A stretch of 64,000 bases of DNA, taken from the NCBI GenBank assembly GCA_024509875.1, contig JAMPIV010009928.1, forward strand, positions 898,001 through 962,000, given 5' to 3'. Each line of letters begins with the position of its first letter. The stretch's first letter is position 1. The position numbers and the translations under genes are program-made. Positions 61,430 to 64,000 of this stretch are shown here, one piece after another. The notes below the pieces were generated by a model. It had not been told where the DNA came from. It saw only the letters and a list, made by a program, of their open reading frames with translations, and ran no database searches. This DNA comes from Oreohelix idahoensis. Taxonomy: Eukaryota; Mollusca; Gastropoda; Stylommatophora; Oreohelicidae.

Positions 61430-63150
61430 TCAAAGAAACAGACAGTCCAGGAAGGACTACCACAGAGATCAGCATTCAGCTGCATTCTCTTCCTGATTTA
61501 CATCAACCACCTGGTAGAACATCTAATAATCTCCAATGCCATGTTTGCAGACGACTTAGTGATATGGATAGAAAGCAAATTCCTTCAACAGCTACAAAAA
61601 GGACTAAATTGTGCCCAGGCTACCATAACTACCTACTGTAGCTTGTGGAAACTAATAATCAATACCATCAAAACCGTCTATTCCATCTCTACTCTCAGCA
61701 ATCAGATAGCGAAAAAAGAGCTAAAACTAACACTCGATAATGCAAAGTTGATCAAAGAAACCAACCCAAACTACCTGGGAGTACAGCTGGATCAAAACTG
61801 ACATATAAAAAGCATACAGACTCTGAGATAGATAGTCTCAAGAAGGCTAAATTTAATCAAATGACTTGCTAGCACAACTTCAGATGCAGACCAGAATACC
61901 TTGTGCCACCTGTATTTGGGGTATATATGGTCCATTCTTGACTACTCCCTTCCCTTACAAGCCTCGGCCAGCCCTTCAATTATACTTAAAGTAGACCACA
62001 TTCAAAATCAAGCATTAAAGTTTGTTTGCAGATGCTAACGAACCACTCCAGCTAACGCATGTGAAATCTCTGCTAATTTTGAGCCTCTAGAGCTTAGGAG
62101 AGAAAAAGCAGTCATCTTAACAACTGAAATATTTCTACGAGTAGAAAACAACAACCCTTGCAAAGAACTTATCAGAAACAAAGTCAATAAAAATAGAATT
62201 AAAAAGTCATCCTTCACCAGGAATTAGTAAGGAAACAATATATGCCAGAAAAATGATTAAAAACTCAAATTGTACTTGACCTACCACAACATATATATAA
62301 AAACATCAAAGATACAAAGAAACTTTGCAGACCCTCCCACCCCACACACTGAGATCATATGCCATGGAAACTATCTACACCTATGGAGAGGACTTTGTCC
62401 ATGATTTCACTAATGGATTAGCTTTTAAATCCCCAATCAACACAGGATATGGAGCCATCATTATTCCCCCACCCCCAACACAGATCATCCAATTAAAATA
62501 GCAGGCCCTTATGAAGCCCATAATCTAACTACGAAGCAGAAACTGCTGCCATCCAAAAAACCCTAATTAAGATCTTTGAGCTTTTGAGAATAATGAAACA
62601 CAATCGAATGACATTGTAATCTTTTCAGATTCACAGGCTGCTCTTAGGGTCAAACAGAATTGAAGAATAATCTCAACAGACACAACCCAAAAAATCATAG
62701 AAATGTGTCACAAGCTTAAAGAACTTTACAGGATTGATATCTTCATGCAGTGCATACATGGACATGTAGACATTCCCTTAAATGATAAACTAGCAAAAAG
62801 AGGAGCCTCAACGCCACAAACTGACCAGCCTGCCAATCACCATCACTACAGCAAAACAAATAATTTAAAACAATTGTAAAGAGGACTGACTGAATACCTG
62901 GGCAATGGATAAAACATGAAGACGGCTCTTCAAGCATCTATCAGCACCATCTAAGAAAAATGCTATAAATCATCTTGGATGTAAACATCAAACATAAATT
63001 TTAGTTTTTATGAACAAGGCACTGCTTGCTTAACTCTCACAGAAATAGAACAACCCAAAAAAAGTCCAAACTGTAGGCACTGCTAACACCCATATGAAAC
63101 AGTGGAACATCATCTGTTGCTTTGCCCAGCACTTCAAGAGACGAGATAAC
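61430..63150 (+). mobile_element. LINE J, decayed RT + RNase H element
   Basis: Starts GLPQRSAFSCILFLIYINHL (motif B region), MFADDLVIWIESK (motif C), NYLGVQLDQN, then many stops: YGPFLTTPF-like, QNQALKFVCR, REKAVILTTEIFLR, and weak traces of an RNase H near 62,400-62,800 (FSDSQAAL-like), ending about 63,150 with a Cys/His-rich scrap. The order parallels LINE E but sequences differ. 5'-truncated; no clear duplication. Confidence 0.7.
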
Positions 63151-63214
63151 TTATCTTAACAAAAAAGAGCAACCACTGAAAACACCCTAAATGACAAATC
63201 TGAACAATTAATCA

Positions 63215-63927
63215 CCAAGAGCTTATGATCAGTGATGGTGGATCAAAGATAAGATAAAAACTAAGGCTCAAGAAGTGTACAAAGAAACAAATGAAGAGGT
63301 AAGAAGAAACATTAAATGAGACAAGAGGAAATATTCTGAGGAGTTTGCAAGAGAGGCAGTGGAAGCTCTAGTCAAAGGAAATATGACAGGCCTGTACAAT
63401 GGCACAAAGAAGTTAACAGGGAAATACAAGCAAGCAGATGGTCTCATCAAAGACAAGAATGGAAAATATACAAGAGCAAATGAAGAGATGGACAGAACAT
63501 TTTGAGGAACTTCTCAATAGACCAGGTCCGAAAACCCCCCAGACATCCAGCCAGCAGCAGAGAAGCTACAAGTCAATTGTGAGAGACCTACTAAGAAAGA
63601 AATAAAGAAAGCCATAAAGCTTGTAAAAGATGGAAAAAGTGGCTGGTCCAGATGGCATTCCAGCAGAGGTAATCTAAGCAAAATAACACTGCTACACAGA
63701 TACTATATAAATTACCTGGTTAAAGTCTGGGAGAGAGAAGAAAAACCAGCATAATGGAAGGAAGGATAACTGGTTAAGTTGCCTAAGAAGGGAGATTTAC
63801 AAGAGTGCACAAATTACAGAGGAATAATGTTACTATCAGTGCCAGGAAAAATATTACACAGGATCATCCTTGAGAGATTAAAAGTGTCCATGGACAGACA
63901 TCTGAGATGAACAAGCATGTTTTAGGC
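63215..63927 (+). mobile_element. LINE F (RTE-like) fragment, cut by a hAT-like insertion
   Basis: Broken frames: EVYKETNEEVRRNIK, REAVEALVKGNMTGLYNGTK, KLTGKYKQADGLIKDKNGKY, the KKAIKLVKDGKSG region, LVKLPKKGDLQECTNYRGIM, LSVPGKILHRIILERLKVSM, and DEQACF where the next element begins. Related in organisation to LINE A but a different family. Confidence 0.8.
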
Positions 63928-64000
63928 CAGTGGTTCCCAAAGTGGGAGGTACTGTTTCCCCCTGGTGGCATGGGAAGGATAGAAGGGGACGATAAAGGGA
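63928..64000 (+). mobile_element. hAT-like DNA transposon, left end only
   Basis: CAGTGGTTCCCAAAGTGGGA is a classic hAT-type terminal sequence and interrupts LINE F in the middle of its 'QAGF(R)' block. The preceding eight bases TTTTAGGC would be the target duplication. The element runs off the window. Confidence 0.8.

Overview
This is eukaryotic, intron-rich, repeat-saturated animal DNA. RTE-like and RNase-H-bearing non-LTR retrotransposons, a Penelope-like element with a GIY-YIG domain, several tRNA-derived SINE families and many TTAA- or TA-flanked DNA transposons point to an invertebrate with a large genome. I suspect a mollusc or another lophotrochozoan, but nothing here proves it. No rRNA, genuine tRNA gene or CRISPR array was found.

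The backbone is one host gene on the minus strand, running from at least 54,484 down to 5,832. Eleven exons, each with AG/GT borders, join in phase to 511 open codons. In order they give the end of a DUF4062-like region, a linker, a NACHT-type P-loop NTPase (Walker A in the exon at 24,912-25,027, Walker B in the exon at 21,071-21,198) and the start of the post-NACHT helical region. The family is STAND NTPases of the TEP1 / nephrocystin-3 / NWD1 kind. Both ends of the gene lie outside the visible exons. Everything else is intronic or flanking transposon sediment.

Layout: 1-5.8 kb, a decayed zinc-binding (possibly transposase) gene, LINE pieces and SINEs. 5.8-15.7 kb, one intron holding a Penelope-like element (interrupted by a SINE, with a hammerhead-like motif downstream) and a long RTE-like LINE A. 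15.7-25 kb, six exons separated by SINEs, a TTAA element carrying a SINE and a LINE, and a second TTAA element joined to it. 25-41 kb, a 16-kb intron containing LINE B with LINE A inside it, and a near full-length LINE D into which two TTAA elements inserted. 41-54.5 kb, five exons, a triple nest (SINE E > SINE F > LINE C), a Tigger-like element carrying LINE A, and a LINE A copy split by a 1.25-kb terminal-inverted-repeat element. 54.5-64 kb, a TTAA element, LINE I, a near-complete LINE E (endonuclease-RT-RNase H), two decayed LINEs and the start of a hAT-like element at the window edge.

Many insertions keep readable target-site duplications, so their order can be read directly. 3'-tail similarities suggest SINE/LINE partners: SINE F with LINE E, and SINE E with LINE D. 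No RT or transposase ORF appears intact; every long element has stops, frameshifts, deletions or insertions.
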